A stretch of DNA of 64,000 nucleotides from Salinimonas marina (GCF_015644725.1 NZ_CP064795.1:928501-992500); one strand, 5' to 3'. Shown: positions 20,234-30,721, counted from the first letter of the stretch. Translations and numbers: made by a program. The notes: generated by a model from the letters alone, not told the origin.

Positions 20234-21038
20234 TCTGCTATGGCTATGGGCCGTAATGGTTTGCAGTGCCGCGGTACAGGCGGCTGATGATACAGAGCAG
20301 GCGTCTGATGACGCGGCGACCAAAGGCCTTGAAATTGCCAAGGAACGCAAAGCAAGAGATACCGGCTGGGACAACAGCGTGGCTAACATGACCATGATTC
20401 TGCGTAATGCGCAGGGGCAGGAAGCTACGCGCGAAATGCGGGTCAGTAGCCTGGAGATGCAGACCGATGGTGATAAAGCACTGACCGTGTTCGACTCACC
20501 CCGGGATGTGGCCGGCACTGCTTTTTTAAGTTTTTCCCATGCCATGGAACCTGATGAACAGTGGATTTATTTGCCTGCCATCAAGCGGGTCAAACGGATT
20601 GCATCACGCAATAAGTCGGGGCCTTTTATGAGCAGTGAGTTTGCTTTCGAGGACATGACTTCCTTTGAAGTAGAAAAGTTCACCTATGAGTTTTTGCGTG
20701 AAGATAAATACAACGGCGAAAAAGTGTTTGTTATTGAACAAACCCCGCAGGATGAGTTCTCCGGCTATTCAAAACAGATTGTTTGGATTGACCAGGAACA
20801 TTACCGGGTTCGCAAAGTTGAGTTCTTTGACCGTAAAGGCGCAGCCGTAAAAACGCTGGAGTTTGAAGATTATCAGGCCCATAAGGTTAATGGAAAAGAG
20901 TTCTGGCGCCCCTATCGCAGCTACATGTACAATCTGCAAACCGGCAAATCCACTGAGCTGAGCACCAATTCTTTAGAATTTGGACAAGGACTGGATGAGT
21001 CTGATTTTGATAAAAACAGTTTACGCAGAGCACGATAA
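20211..21038 (+). CDS. LolA-like outer membrane lipoprotein-sorting-type protein
   Basis: A 275-residue periplasmic protein with a signal peptide (MNYVKKLSLLWLWAVMVCSAAVQA). The body matches the LolA-like family often paired with RND exporters: SVANMTMILRNAQGQEATREM, QWIYLPAIKRVKRIA, SGPFMSSEFAFEDMT and YSKQIVWIDQEHYRVRKVEF. LolA folds carry lipids or lipid anchors across the periplasm. Here it may act as a shuttle between the RND pump and the outer-membrane partner encoded next. Its start lies inside the end of the RND gene. Confidence 0.82.
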   Translation: MNYVKKLSLLWLWAVMVCSAAVQAADDTEQASDDAATKGLEIAKERKARDTGWDNSVANMTMILRNAQGQEATREMRVSSLEMQTDGDKALTVFDSPRDVAGTAFLSFSHAMEPDEQWIYLPAIKRVKRIASRNKSGPFMSSEFAFEDMTSFEVEKFTYEFLREDKYNGEKVFVIEQTPQDEFSGYSKQIVWIDQEHYRVRKVEFFDRKGAAVKTLEFEDYQAHKVNGKEFWRPYRSYMYNLQTGKSTELSTNSLEFGQGLDESDFDKNSLRRAR

Positions 21039-21042
21039 CCTC

Positions 21043-22236
21043 ATGAGCAAATCCCACATTATGACAGCAGCGGTAATGGCATCGGCTGCTTTTTCTGCCC
21101 AGGCAGAAATAGAGATTGGTGGTAGTGCCTCAGTGGAAGGGCGCTACTTTTTGCAGGATGCGCTGTATCCGGGCCAGCCCCGAAGCCAGACGTCGGTTGC
21201 CATTGAACCGGAGTTTTATACCCAGTGGAATGATGGGCAGGACAGCTTACTGGTCAAGCCGTTTGCGCGTATTGATCAGCGTGACAGTGAACGGACCCAT
21301 GTGGATATGCGTGAATTTCAATGGCTGCATGTGGCCGACGAATGGGAAACTCGTGTAGGCGTTGGCAAGGTTTTCTGGGGCCAGACTGAATCCTTACATC
21401 TGGTCGATATTATCAACCAGACCGATACGGTAGATCAGTTTGATGGTGAAGAGAAACTGGGCCAGCCCATGGTAAATTTCACCACCTATGGCGACTGGGG
21501 CACCGTTTCTGCCTTTGTACTGCCTTATTTTCGTGAACGAACCTTCAATGGTCTGGATGGTCGCTTGCGCCCCGGGCTACCCATCGACAATGACCGGGCG
21601 GTGTACGAGTCGGGTGCTGAGCAGCAACACCTTGATTATGCCTTACGCTACCAGAACAGCTTAGGGGAGTGGGAAGTCGGCTTGTCTTATTTTGATGGGA
21701 CCACCCGCGAACCTGAACTTCGTGCCAGTATCGAAGACCAGCAGAATGCGCATATTTTTCCTTACTATGCCCAGATTCAGCAGGTGGGGGTAGATCTGCT
21801 CAAAGTGCAGGGTGCCTGGCTACTTAAATTTGAAGGTATCTACCGCACTGGTCAGTCAGAGGACTTTGCCGCCGCGGTGACCGGATTTGAACGAACCACC
21901 GTGGGGGTTTTTGGTACCAACTACGATCTTGGTTTGCTGATGGAATATCAGTACGATGAGCGTGAAAATAACTTTTTTGCCATCGGCCAGAACGATCTAA
22001 TGGTTGGCGCGCGCTGGACCTTCAATGATATTGATGGCACCGAGCTATTAGCAGGCTATATCCAGGATTTGGATAATTCAGGTACCTACAGTGGCTTTGT
22101 GGAAGCCTCAAGCCGTATGACCGACAACTGGCGCTGGAAGCTTGACGCCTATTTCTTTTCATCTGATGTACCCGGTACGCTAAACCACTTACGTCGCGAT
22201 GATCATCTTCAGGTAACCCTGGAATATTTTTTCTAA
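21043..22236 (+). CDS. Outer membrane beta-barrel protein of the RND-LolA operon (DUF1302-like)
   Basis: A 397-residue protein with a signal peptide (MSKSHIMTAAVMASAAFSAQA) and alternating aromatic/hydrophobic strands through to a C-terminal LQVTLEYFF. This is the terminal Phe signature of outer-membrane barrels. GVGKVFWGQTESLHLVDIINQTD resembles proteins found beside RND/LolA-like pairs. I chose ATG 21043, 4 bp after the upstream stop, because the signal peptide starts there; an earlier frame from 20980 adds unrelated residues. Its role is inferred to be the outer-membrane end of the transport route. Confidence 0.78.
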   Translation: MSKSHIMTAAVMASAAFSAQAEIEIGGSASVEGRYFLQDALYPGQPRSQTSVAIEPEFYTQWNDGQDSLLVKPFARIDQRDSERTHVDMREFQWLHVADEWETRVGVGKVFWGQTESLHLVDIINQTDTVDQFDGEEKLGQPMVNFTTYGDWGTVSAFVLPYFRERTFNGLDGRLRPGLPIDNDRAVYESGAEQQHLDYALRYQNSLGEWEVGLSYFDGTTREPELRASIEDQQNAHIFPYYAQIQQVGVDLLKVQGAWLLKFEGIYRTGQSEDFAAAVTGFERTTVGVFGTNYDLGLLMEYQYDERENNFFAIGQNDLMVGARWTFNDIDGTELLAGYIQDLDNSGTYSGFVEASSRMTDNWRWKLDAYFFSSDVPGTLNHLRRDDHLQVTLEYFF

Positions 22237-22258
22237 ACCTTAAAGCGATACAATTTAC

Positions 22259-22813
22259 ATGAAACAGCTATGGACAGGCGTGCTTGCGGCCGCCTGCCTG
22301 TGCCCGGGTGCACAGGCAACGGAGAAGATGTATGGCGTGATTGGCGCCGGCTACAATGATGCAGAATTTATTGAAAGTGATGCCAGCGGCGCCGCTTATT
22401 ATGTAGGGCTGGGGCACCAGTTTGCACCGCAGTGGTATGTGGAGGGCGGTTTCAAGCGGTTGTTTGATGATATTGACGACGACGCCGGGGCCAAAGCCGA
22501 TGCGCTCTATCTGGCATTATTGGGTAAAGCCAGTGGTCGAGAAGGTGAACTGTACTACAAGCTGGGTGTAATGCGCGCGGATGTCAGCGGCGGTTATACG
22601 GTGGCCGGGGAGGTCAGTGGCTGTGATTATGGTCAGGTCTCATTCGGGCAGTGCCGTTACGATGAAGGCGTGTTCGCCGGGCTGGTGGGATTTGGTTTTG
22701 ATTACTATCTGGGACTAAACACCATGCTGCGTTTTGAATACGAACATATTCGCGGAGAACATGATTTGTCGGTGAATACCGCCACACTGGGCTTTCGTTA
22801 CAACTTCAATTGA
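22259..22813 (+). CDS. Small outer membrane beta-barrel protein
   Basis: A 184-residue protein with a signal peptide (MKQLWTGVLAAACLCPGAQA) and a predicted 8-strand barrel of the OmpA/OmpW-like type: MYGVIGAGYNDAEF, AAYYVGLGHQFAPQWYVEGGF, MLRFEYEHIRG and C-terminal LGFRYNFN. Two cysteines within about 12 residues (GCDYGQVSFGQC) could form a loop disulphide. It follows the preceding barrel gene by 22 bp and is probably the last gene of the RND-LolA-like operon. The specific function is unknown. Confidence 0.75.
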   Translation: MKQLWTGVLAAACLCPGAQATEKMYGVIGAGYNDAEFIESDASGAAYYVGLGHQFAPQWYVEGGFKRLFDDIDDDAGAKADALYLALLGKASGREGELYYKLGVMRADVSGGYTVAGEVSGCDYGQVSFGQCRYDEGVFAGLVGFGFDYYLGLNTMLRFEYEHIRGEHDLSVNTATLGFRYNFN

Positions 22814-22899
22814 AGCGGACACCTGACCCATTGATAAGTAAACCAACCGGCCTCAAATAAGGTACTAATAGATAAAGCAGACAAGGGATGCGGATATTT

Positions 22900-23157
22900 A
22901 TGAGAAACGAGTTGGACAACAAATTTTTGTTACAGGTATTTGATAAAATTCGCCAGTTTGGGGAAAAAAAAGATGACCGTTACCTGTTAAACGGGATCAC
23001 TGCGTTTACCGATATGGATGGCTACACATTGTATGTAGAAGACCCGAAGGTGAAACTGCAGTACGGCTTTCATAATCAATACCATTACGACTATGAGTCT
23101 AAAGATGATGTAGAAAGTTTTGAGAAAAAACTTAAACAGATAGATAAAGAATACTAA
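22900..23157 (+). CDS. DUF3081-like small protein
   Basis: An 85-residue soluble, acidic protein beginning MRNELDNKFLLQVFDKIRQF. It looks like the DUF3081 family of marine gammaproteobacteria, of unknown function. I start it at 22900, where the family-like sequence begins. An in-frame ATG at 22888 (MRIFMRNE) has AAGGG only 2-3 bases before it, too close to be ideal. A strong terminator follows directly. Confidence 0.7.
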   Translation: MRNELDNKFLLQVFDKIRQFGEKKDDRYLLNGITAFTDMDGYTLYVEDPKVKLQYGFHNQYHYDYESKDDVESFEKKLKQIDKEY

Positions 23158-23169
23158 GTTTTACCTAAG

Positions 23170-23190
23170 CCCCGCACCGCGGGGTTTTTT
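23170..23190 (+). terminator. Rho-independent terminator after the DUF3081-like gene
   Basis: The hairpin CCCCGC-ACC-GCGGGG is followed by six T residues, 12 bp after the stop codon. Confidence 0.9.
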
Positions 23191-23306
23191 GATCTATGCC
23201 GTCAAAGCCCCCAGGGCCACCAAAATGTGATTTCTGCCGTGCCAGCAATTGGTATCCGCCGCAACTGCCGTTACAATAGCGCCTAAACAGTTATCGGATC
23301 TATCTT

Positions 23307-24233
23307 TTGTCTGCTATTACACCTCCTTCATTTAAATGGTCTTTTTTAGGACCAAAATACTGGCTAACCTGGGTTGGGGTTGTGGTGTTGTATGCCATTA
23401 CCTGGCTGCCATTACCACTGATTCGCCGAATTGGCGCCGGTACCGGCCGTGTGGTTGGGCTTATTGTGCCTAAACGGGTGAAAGTGGCAAAACGTAATAT
23501 CGCCTTAACCTATCCTGAACTTGACCCGCAGTCAGTAGAGGCGCTGGCCCGTGAAAATTTGCGGCGTGCCGGCATGGCTCTGTTTGAGACCGCGATGGGA
23601 TGGTGGTGGCCAGGCTGGCGTATCAGACGGTGTTTTGAACTCGAAGGCTACGAGCATGTGGAAGCGGCCATCGCCCAGGGCAAAGGCGTGTTTGGGCTGG
23701 CGCTGCACAATATGAATCTGGAGTTTGCTTGTCGAGGGCTAGGGTACACCCATCCAGCGATTGCTTTTTACCGCAAGCACAACAACCCCCTGGTGGATTA
23801 TTTGCAATACCATGGCCGGGCACGCTCCAATAAATATATGATTCATAAGCGCAATGCGAAGGCATTGATCAGCGCACTGGATAACCAGGAATTGTGCCTG
23901 TACCTGCCGGATCAGGACTATGGCAAAAGTCAGAGTGTGTTTGTGCCTTTTGGTGGGGTGAAAGAAACCGCCACCTCCACGGCAACCTTGATGTTTGCCC
24001 GTCGTGCCGACTGCATACCCATGATTTTCACCTCCCAATACACCTCCAAAGGCTACAAAGTGAAAATCTATCCGCCCATGCCCGAGCTGGCTGAAATGGA
24101 GACCCATGCCGCATTGACCCACCTTAACCAACAGGTGGCAACTGTTGTGGCAGAACAACCCGAAAGCTATTTATGGATGCATAAGCGTTTCAAGACGCGT
24201 CCGAATGATACGGATGCCTCGTTATACGATTAG
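23307..24233 (+). CDS. LpxL/HtrB-family lipid A acyltransferase-like protein
   Basis: A 308-residue member of the lysophospholipid/lauroyl acyltransferase family, which adds secondary acyl chains to lipid A at the inner membrane. It has an N-terminal membrane segment (about 15-40) and the conserved block PKRVKVAKRNIALTYPEL. The catalytic HX4E appears as HNMNLE. YLPDQDYG and the C-terminal YLWMHKRFKTRP are family features. The start is a TTG at 23307; no better start was seen. Whether it corresponds to LpxL or LpxM cannot be told. Confidence 0.85.
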   Translation: MSAITPPSFKWSFLGPKYWLTWVGVVVLYAITWLPLPLIRRIGAGTGRVVGLIVPKRVKVAKRNIALTYPELDPQSVEALARENLRRAGMALFETAMGWWWPGWRIRRCFELEGYEHVEAAIAQGKGVFGLALHNMNLEFACRGLGYTHPAIAFYRKHNNPLVDYLQYHGRARSNKYMIHKRNAKALISALDNQELCLYLPDQDYGKSQSVFVPFGGVKETATSTATLMFARRADCIPMIFTSQYTSKGYKVKIYPPMPELAEMETHAALTHLNQQVATVVAEQPESYLWMHKRFKTRPNDTDASLYD

Positions 24234-24309
24234 TCGTTTTGTTAATTGCCTGAATTCTGGGTTTGACTGTACTATGCTAATAGTTTTAACGGACCAAAAA
24301 TAAAGACAA

Positions 24310-24909
24310 ATGGCATCTAAGGGTTATTCAGGAACATCATTCTGGGCCAAGCAAATCGGGCTGGCGCTAGTGTTAATTATGGTGGCGGCGGGGTTAATTT
24401 ATCTGGAGGGCGGTTCAGACAAACCCGACGATGCGGCTGAAAAATCAGTGTCCAAAGGGCTGAGTGATTTTTACCGGGAGTTTCGCCAGTCTTCAAGTGC
24501 CGGCAACAGCGCCTCCTCAGAGTTTGTGGTCGACGTAGAAAGAAACGAAGACGGGCTGGATGAGCAACTGAAAAGCCGGGCCAGTAAACACCGACCGGTC
24601 ACCGACGCCTGGGTGGGCGAGCATAAGTTTCGTAGCTTTAAGGCCGGCAATACCTTGCGCGAAGTCATCTCGGACTACGCGGAAAAAGAAGGTATGCAGG
24701 TAGTCTGGGATTTGGAACAGGACTTTGTCATCAAACATCACTTCCAGGTGGATGACACCCTGGTGGGCTCGTTAACTCAAATCGCCAGTGCGGTGGACAG
24801 CAACTTTTCCGGTGATGTACACGCCTATGTATGTGCCGACCAGCGCTCGCTGGTCGTCACTGCCAGGGCCACTGAATTTTTGTTAGAACAGTGCGCTAAG
24901 GCAAATTAA
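24310..24909 (+). CDS. TcpQ-domain (toxin co-regulated pilus biosynthesis Q-like) protein
   Basis: A 199-residue protein with one N-terminal membrane anchor (about 12-31) and a Ser-rich linker. A C-terminal domain of about 100 residues has FRSFKAGNTLREVISDYAEK and MQVVWDLEQDFVIKH, resembling the TcpQ/PilL C-terminal domain that binds peptidoglycan or the secretin area in pilus systems. No pilus genes are nearby, so its partner is unclear. The stop overlaps the end of the convergent glnE gene by a few bases. Confidence 0.65.
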   Translation: MASKGYSGTSFWAKQIGLALVLIMVAAGLIYLEGGSDKPDDAAEKSVSKGLSDFYREFRQSSSAGNSASSEFVVDVERNEDGLDEQLKSRASKHRPVTDAWVGEHKFRSFKAGNTLREVISDYAEKEGMQVVWDLEQDFVIKHHFQVDDTLVGSLTQIASAVDSNFSGDVHAYVCADQRSLVVTARATEFLLEQCAKAN

Positions 24910-27769
24910 ACCGCTAAAATCTGATGCCAGGCATTGCGAACCCAGTGTCTGAGCTCATCCAGAGTATCTGAGCTTTGGGCATACTTATCATCTGCCAGGG
25001 TAAGCTGATGATAATGATCGCGCAGCTTCAGATAAGCTTCTTGCAGCTGTATACACACTTGCTGGTCGATGACATCGTGGTTTTTGGCAGTATCCAGAAT
25101 ACTTAGATTGTCAGTATGTCGAATCAGGGTTTCAAACCGGTGGCTGTAGCCTAGCACCAGATATTGGGTGACAAACTCAATATCGGTAATGCCCCGGCAC
25201 ACTGTTTTAAATCAACGCCCTCTTCGCGTTGATGTTCCAGGTGCGTGCGCATTTTTTCACGCATGGAGGTAACGTCGCTTATCAACGAGGGCAGCGCACG
25301 CTGGCGGGTCAGAATCTGTCTGCGCACCACATCAAACTGAGACAACAGGCTGGCATCGCCGGCTACGCCCCGGGCGCGCACCAGTGCCTGATGCTCCCAG
25401 GTCCAGGCTTCGTCACGCTGATAAGTTTCAAAGCCGTCAATATGACAACACAACAGGCCGGCCGATCCCGAAGGGCGCAGGCGTAAATCCGTTTCGTACA
25501 ACTGACCAAACAGGGTGGTGGTATTTAAAAAATGCATTATCCGCTGAGCCAGTTTTATATAAAACTGCTGGGCACTGACACTGCGTTTGCCATTGGTTTG
25601 TGAGTCCTTCGGGGCATTATGCAAAAATACCAGGTCCAGATCTGAGCCGTAACCAAGCTCGAACCCGCCCAGCTTGCCATAGCCAATCACCGCAAAGCCC
25701 AGATTATTATCATTCAGATGCGCTGGTTGCCCATAACGAAGTGAAACCTGCTGCCAGGCATAGCGAATAACGGAATTCAATATTGCTTCGGCAAGCATGG
25801 TCAATTTGTCACTGACCTTGTTAATGGGCAGCGAACCATTAATATCAGACGCGGCAATTCGCAGCTGCTGACTAAGCTTGAACTGACGGCAAATATCCAT
25901 TGTTAGTTCGACATCTTCAGGCTCTACCCGCAACAACAGTTGCCGTAACTCGTCCTGATATTCGCGCAGACTGTCGGCGGCGCCGGTATTTTGTTGCTCC
26001 AGATACAAGGGCGTGAGCAGTTCATCCAGCAGCAGGGGAAACCGCTTTATCTGTACCGCAATCCATTCGCTGCGCTCGCACAGTTTTACCAACTGTTTAA
26101 GCACGCTGAGGTTTTCCAGAAGCAAATTCAGGTAGGTGGTGCGCCCGGTAATGGCCTTGATCACGCTAAGGACGCGGCGCATAACCTGTTCAATGCGATC
26201 AGGATGCGCCTCTACCAGGGTGTGCAATAGCTCCGGCATTAACTCATCAAGGGTGCTGCCACCACGCTCACCCAGCCTGAAGTTACGCAGATTCGCCCGA
26301 AAATCTTCCAGCCGGCGGTAGACTTGCTCACACTCGTCGCCTTCAAGGTAGTCATCAAACAGGGCAACAAACTCTTCAAGGCCCAGGTCTACCTGCCAGG
26401 CATCCTTACATATCGAAAACAGGGTGTCGGTTTCATCATGAGCCTGATGATGTTCTTCTACCAGATCATTAAACTGGGCATGGATATCCGCCATTTTGGC
26501 ATTCAGGGCGGTTCCCAGCGTGTCATAGTCTGCATAGTCCATGACCGCCGCCAGCACCGCGCGTCCGTGCTCATCGTCGGGCAGGGTCTGGGTCTGTTCA
26601 TCGTTAAGTTGTTGCAGGGTATGTTCAAGTTTGCGCAAAAACAGGTAGTTTTGGTAGATCATCGATATGGTGTCAGCCTCGACAATATGAAGCTCGCTCA
26701 GTGCATCCAGAGTGTCTTTAAGCCCACGCTGGCGCAGTAGCGGCTCGCGGCCACCGTGGATAAGCTGAAAACTTTGGGCAAAGAACTCCACTTCCCGGAT
26801 CCCGCCTGGCCCCAGCTTGATATTGTTACGCAAGCCCCGGCGGCGTATTTCACGATTTATCAGGCCTTTCATGTGACGTAAGGCATCAATGGTGGTGAAA
26901 TCAAGATAACGGCGAAAGGTAAAAGGGCGCAGGATCTGCAAAAGCTCATCATTATAGTCGCCCCGAGGATTAACGGGCCGCGCTTTTATCATGGCAAAAC
27001 GCTCCCAGCTGCGTCCCTGCTCCTGATAATAATCTTCGAAGGCTGAAAAGTGACTGACCAGCGGACCACTATCGCCAAATGGACGCAAACGCATGTCGAC
27101 CCGGAACACCTGACCGTCGACGGTAACCTTATCCAGCGCCGCAATCAGTTTTTGTGCGACCTTGTTAAAAAATTGCTGATGCTCAAGAGATTTTTTCGCC
27201 CCCTGCGTCTCGCCTTTGTAGGGATAACAAAAAATTAGATCGATGTCGGATGAAAAGTTCAGCTCCATCCCGCCCAGTTTACCCATGGCCAGCATTAGCA
27301 TGGGTTGGGGCCCATAGGGTCCCTGCGGCGTGCCATAACGCGCAGTAAGCTGGTTGTATATCCATAAGTAGGTGTAATAGATAAGCGCATCGGCCAGCTC
27401 TGAGGTGGCGCGCAGTGAGGTTTCGATAGATTGTTCATTGTGCAGATCGAGCCACGCCAGGTGCAGCATGTGGCGGTTGCGATATTGTCTTATCGCTTTG
27501 TGCATCGCCGCTTCGCTAGTGATATCTTCCAGTAGCTCAGCCAGTTGAGTGGCATGATCAACAGCGGCAGTGGGCTCATCGATAAGTTCGTGCAACCACT
27601 CTGGATGGGCCTGGCACTGACGAGCAATAAACTCGCTGCGCCCGAATATACTGATAATCGCTGATTCATGCTCAGCCAGCCGGGATGTATCGTGCTGCTC
27701 ACAAAAGCGCTGCCAGTGTGCAGCCCCCTGTTCGTCGATAATCCTGTTCATCTGTATTTGCGTAGGCAT
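24906..27769 (-). CDS. glnE: Glutamine synthetase adenylyltransferase GlnE, interrupted by a one-base frameshift
   Basis: GlnE adenylylates and de-adenylylates glutamine synthetase in response to nitrogen status through PII. The long frame has the N-terminal adenylyl-removase nucleotidyltransferase (FSSDIDL at about 172-178), the linker GlnE domain, and the second nucleotidyltransferase (YGSDLDLVFLHNAPKDS). It loses frame just before the last about 100 residues. Adding one base at the C-run 25192-25195 (a G-run on the coding strand) restores LKQCAGGITDIEFVTQYLVL and gives 954 residues; E. coli GlnE is 946. Start ATG 27769 is chosen because AGGTGTG precedes it. A sequencing error is the likely cause. 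Confidence 0.93.
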
Positions 27770-27893
27770 AATACACACCTTTTTGTGGTCGGTTGTCACC
27801 GATAAGAAGAGTAAGGTAAATGGCGAGTCTGGCATAATCACCTGACAGGCTCCAGCCTGTTATAACAATACCAGACGCAATTAGGGAGAATTC

Positions 27894-28805
27894 ATGGAAA
27901 CTTTGGTCAAACTGGTGCCGCTGCCGCGGGATTTATGGGTTTACCTGACCATCGATCTGCTGCTGGCGTTAGCACTGTTGGTGGTAATGAAGTGGCTGGC
28001 CGGAGCGTTTAGAAAAAGCTCAGTGGCGGATGAACTGGGGGTAAAAGATAATTTTGCGTTTGGTATCAGTATCGCCGGCGGAATGTTGTCCTTGTGTATT
28101 GTGCTCGCGTCGGTAGTTGGTCGTCATGTGGGTGAAGGCTTTGAATCGGCCGCCACCGGCATGATCACCTTTGGCCTGGCCGGGATTGTACTGGTTCAGT
28201 TCGGCCGTTTTGCCCACGATAAGCTTGTCTTAAACCGGGTAGATACCCGGGCGCTTATCGGCGAGCGCAGCGTGAGTATCGCGCTGGTGGATGCGGCCAG
28301 CCTTATTGCCAGTGCCATTATTTTGCGCAGTATGGTGCTGTGGGTAGATGGCAGTGATGTGAATGCGATGATTGCGATCACCACCGGTTTTACCGTGGTG
28401 TTGATTATTCTGCTATTCATGACCCGTATCTATGAAGTGCGCTATGCCCACGATAACCAAAACGACTCTTTTCAGGGGGCCTTGCAAAAAGGTCAGCTGG
28501 CGCTGGCGGTAGAACACGCGGGTAACTTGCTGGGGACCGCGCTGATTGTAGCCTCGGCCCGGCATCTGCTCAATTATCACCCCGATGGCTATGTCAGCAA
28601 TGTCACCGGCTGGTTGATTGTGAGTGTGGTGCTGTCTCTTGCACTGTATATTTTGGTCAACCTGAGTAAAAAAGTGATTTTGTGGGGACTGGATTATCGC
28701 CAGGAAGTGGACAAGCAACATAATGTTGGAGTGGCGTGTCTGGAACTGTGTCTGGCGGTAGGGATAGCCTTGATTGTAAACGGCATTTTTGAATTTTTAT
28801 CCTAG
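27894..28805 (+). CDS. DUF350 family integral membrane protein
   Basis: A 303-residue membrane protein with about eight hydrophobic helices in two similar halves. DNFAFGISIAGGMLSLCIVL is in half one and HNVGVACLELCLAVGIALIV in half two; this duplicated layout is that of the DUF350 (YjfL-like) family. The function is unknown. It is divergent from glnE. Its TAG stop shares the CTAG palindrome with the stop of the convergent GIY-YIG gene. Confidence 0.85.
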   Translation: METLVKLVPLPRDLWVYLTIDLLLALALLVVMKWLAGAFRKSSVADELGVKDNFAFGISIAGGMLSLCIVLASVVGRHVGEGFESAATGMITFGLAGIVLVQFGRFAHDKLVLNRVDTRALIGERSVSIALVDAASLIASAIILRSMVLWVDGSDVNAMIAITTGFTVVLIILLFMTRIYEVRYAHDNQNDSFQGALQKGQLALAVEHAGNLLGTALIVASARHLLNYHPDGYVSNVTGWLIVSVVLSLALYILVNLSKKVILWGLDYRQEVDKQHNVGVACLELCLAVGIALIVNGIFEFLS

Positions 28806-29143
28806 GTTTTCAGGTGGGCTCGCAAATGGGATGGTAGGGTCGCAGGGTCGCCTGCAATTAAACGTAGTTTCTGCGCTTTTGTGAGCTGCTTGATGCCATA
28901 TTCCAGTTGCATCGCACTTTGCTTATCGGGCAGCTCAAGCATCAATTTAAACCTAAGGGGCGCTTTACCCTTAAGCGCCCTGGCCCCTCCTGCAAGCTCA
29001 CCCAGATGCTGGCGCATGCGCCGGGCCGGATCCACACTCACCCCGGTATACAGCTGACCCAGCCGGTTCTCAATTATATATACAAACCAGACCGGTTCTG
29101 GATTGTCCTCATTTTGCGCTGAGGCTGATATACTCACGGGCAA
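28802..29143 (-). CDS. GIY-YIG nuclease-superfamily protein (YhbQ-like)
   Basis: A 113-residue single-domain protein. The GIY-YIG signature appears as [18 protein letters not shown] (about residues 19-36), followed by the conserved RRMRQHLG, and an acidic residue in [10 protein letters not shown]. Small UPF0213/YhbQ-like members of this superfamily may have DNA-related roles, but their job in the cell is poorly defined. The gene is divergent from hldE and partly overlaps its leader. Its stop lies in the shared CTAG with the DUF350 gene. Confidence 0.82.
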   Translation of the reverse strand: MPVSISASAQNEDNPEPVWFVYIIENRLGQLYTGVSVDPARRMRQHLGELAGGARALKGKAPLRFKLMLELPDKQSAMQLEYGIKQLTKAQKLRLIAGDPATLPSHLRAHLKT

Positions 29144-29174
29144 CTTTACTTATCTACATCAAAAAAGAAACGCC

Positions 29175-30617
29175 ATGATATTACCAGATTTCAGCAAAAC
29201 CCGGGTATTGATTGTGGGCGACCTGATGCTTGACCGCTATTGGGGCGGCAGTACACAACGCATCTCGCCAGAAGCACCGGTGCCGGTAGTCAATGTAAAC
29301 AGCAGTGAAGACCGACCCGGCGGCGCCGCTAATGTCGCGATCAATGCGGCCATGCTTGGCGCACAGGTAAGCTTACTGGGGCTGGTGGGCGAAGACGAAA
29401 ACGCCACCTTGCTAGAGCAACGGTTAAGCTCATTTGATGTGGACTGCCAGTTTAGTGCTATTGCTGGTAAAGATACCATTACCAAGCTACGGGTTATGAG
29501 TCGTAATCAACAATTGTTGCGGCTGGATTTTGAACAATCTTTTGCTGAAGCCGATAAGTCACAAATGCTGGCACGTTTTGAAGCAAAACTACAGCATACT
29601 GATGTCGTGATCCTGTCTGACTACGCCAAAGGCTGTCTGAGTCAGCCGCAACAATTTATCGCTTTGGCCCGGGCCCATCAAAAAGTTGTCATAGTTGATC
29701 CAAAAGGCACGGATTTTGCGAAGTATCGTGGCGCATCACTGATTACGCCTAATATGGCAGAATTTACGGCCGTGGCCGGCAGTGCAAAAAATGAAGAGGA
29801 GCTCACCCGCCAGGCTCAGGCATTAAAACATGAGCTGAGTTTAGAAGCATTGCTCTTAACCCGCTCAGAAGAGGGGATGACGCTTTATCAAAGCTCCCAG
29901 GGGAGCTTCCATTTGCCGGCCAAAGCCAAAGAGGTATTTGATGTTACCGGCGCGGGCGATACCGTGGTATCCACCCTGGCTCTTGCGTATGGGGCCGGCT
30001 GTTCCTTAGAAGATGCCTGTGTACTGGCGAATATTGCGGCCAGTATCGTGGTGGGTAAGCTGGGCACCTCGACGGTAACGGCCACCGAACTGGCCATGGC
30101 ATTGTCTGAACAACACGGCCACAAAGACTCTGGTGTGCTAAGCGAAGATAAGCTGGCGCTGGCACTGAGCCAGGCAAAGGCCCGCAATGAAACCGTGGTC
30201 ATGACCAATGGCTGCTTTGACATTCTGCACGCCGGGCATGTGTCGTATCTTCAGGCTGCTGCTGAATTGGGCGACAGGCTGATTGTCGCGGTTAATGATG
30301 ATGCCTCAGTAAGCCGGTTAAAAGGTCCGGGTCGGCCGGTGAATAATGTGCAGCGGCGCATGGCGGTGCTGGCGGGATTGGGTGCGGTGGACTGGGTTGT
30401 TCCTTTCACCGAAGACACCCCGCAGCGGCTTATTGCAAAATTGCTGCCTGATATTCTGGTCAAGGGCGGAGATTATGAAATCCAGGATATTGCGGGTGGC
30501 CAGGAAGTTATTGCTAACGGCGGTCAGGTAAAGGTGCTGCATTTTGAACAGGGGGTGTCGACCACTGCAATCATTGAACAAATTGTCAACAAGGGTTCGC
30601 AGTCGTCGTCATCATAA
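29175..30617 (+). CDS. hldE: Bifunctional heptose-7-phosphate kinase / heptose-1-phosphate adenylyltransferase
   Basis: HldE makes ADP-D-glycero-D-manno-heptose for the LPS inner core. The N-terminal ribokinase-type domain has SPEAPVPVV, the RPGGAANVA motif near 48 and the catalytic GAGDT (259-263). The C-terminal nucleotidyltransferase has [16 protein letters not shown] (HAGH at 352-355) and VKGGDYE. The 480 residues match the family (477 in E. coli). ATG 29175 is chosen because the family N-terminus begins there; an earlier frame from 29103 adds unrelated residues overlapping the GIY-YIG gene. Confidence 0.96.
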   Translation: MILPDFSKTRVLIVGDLMLDRYWGGSTQRISPEAPVPVVNVNSSEDRPGGAANVAINAAMLGAQVSLLGLVGEDENATLLEQRLSSFDVDCQFSAIAGKDTITKLRVMSRNQQLLRLDFEQSFAEADKSQMLARFEAKLQHTDVVILSDYAKGCLSQPQQFIALARAHQKVVIVDPKGTDFAKYRGASLITPNMAEFTAVAGSAKNEEELTRQAQALKHELSLEALLLTRSEEGMTLYQSSQGSFHLPAKAKEVFDVTGAGDTVVSTLALAYGAGCSLEDACVLANIAASIVVGKLGTSTVTATELAMALSEQHGHKDSGVLSEDKLALALSQAKARNETVVMTNGCFDILHAGHVSYLQAAAELGDRLIVAVNDDASVSRLKGPGRPVNNVQRRMAVLAGLGAVDWVVPFTEDTPQRLIAKLLPDILVKGGDYEIQDIAGGQEVIANGGQVKVLHFEQGVSTTAIIEQIVNKGSQSSSS

Positions 30618-30721
30618 ACGAGTTAAAATATCACTGTACTAAGTACATAGCGCAGCACGAGGGTTTAGGCTAAGCTAGTGTATCTTTTAGGCAGTTTGTC
30701 AGATGTTGAAGCGGTAATTTC

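Noticed and set aside
24906..25202. The last part of glnE as a separate small gene
   Set aside because: It reads the final GlnE segment (ITDIEFVTQYLVLGYSH) in a shifted frame and joins cleanly to the main frame with one added base.
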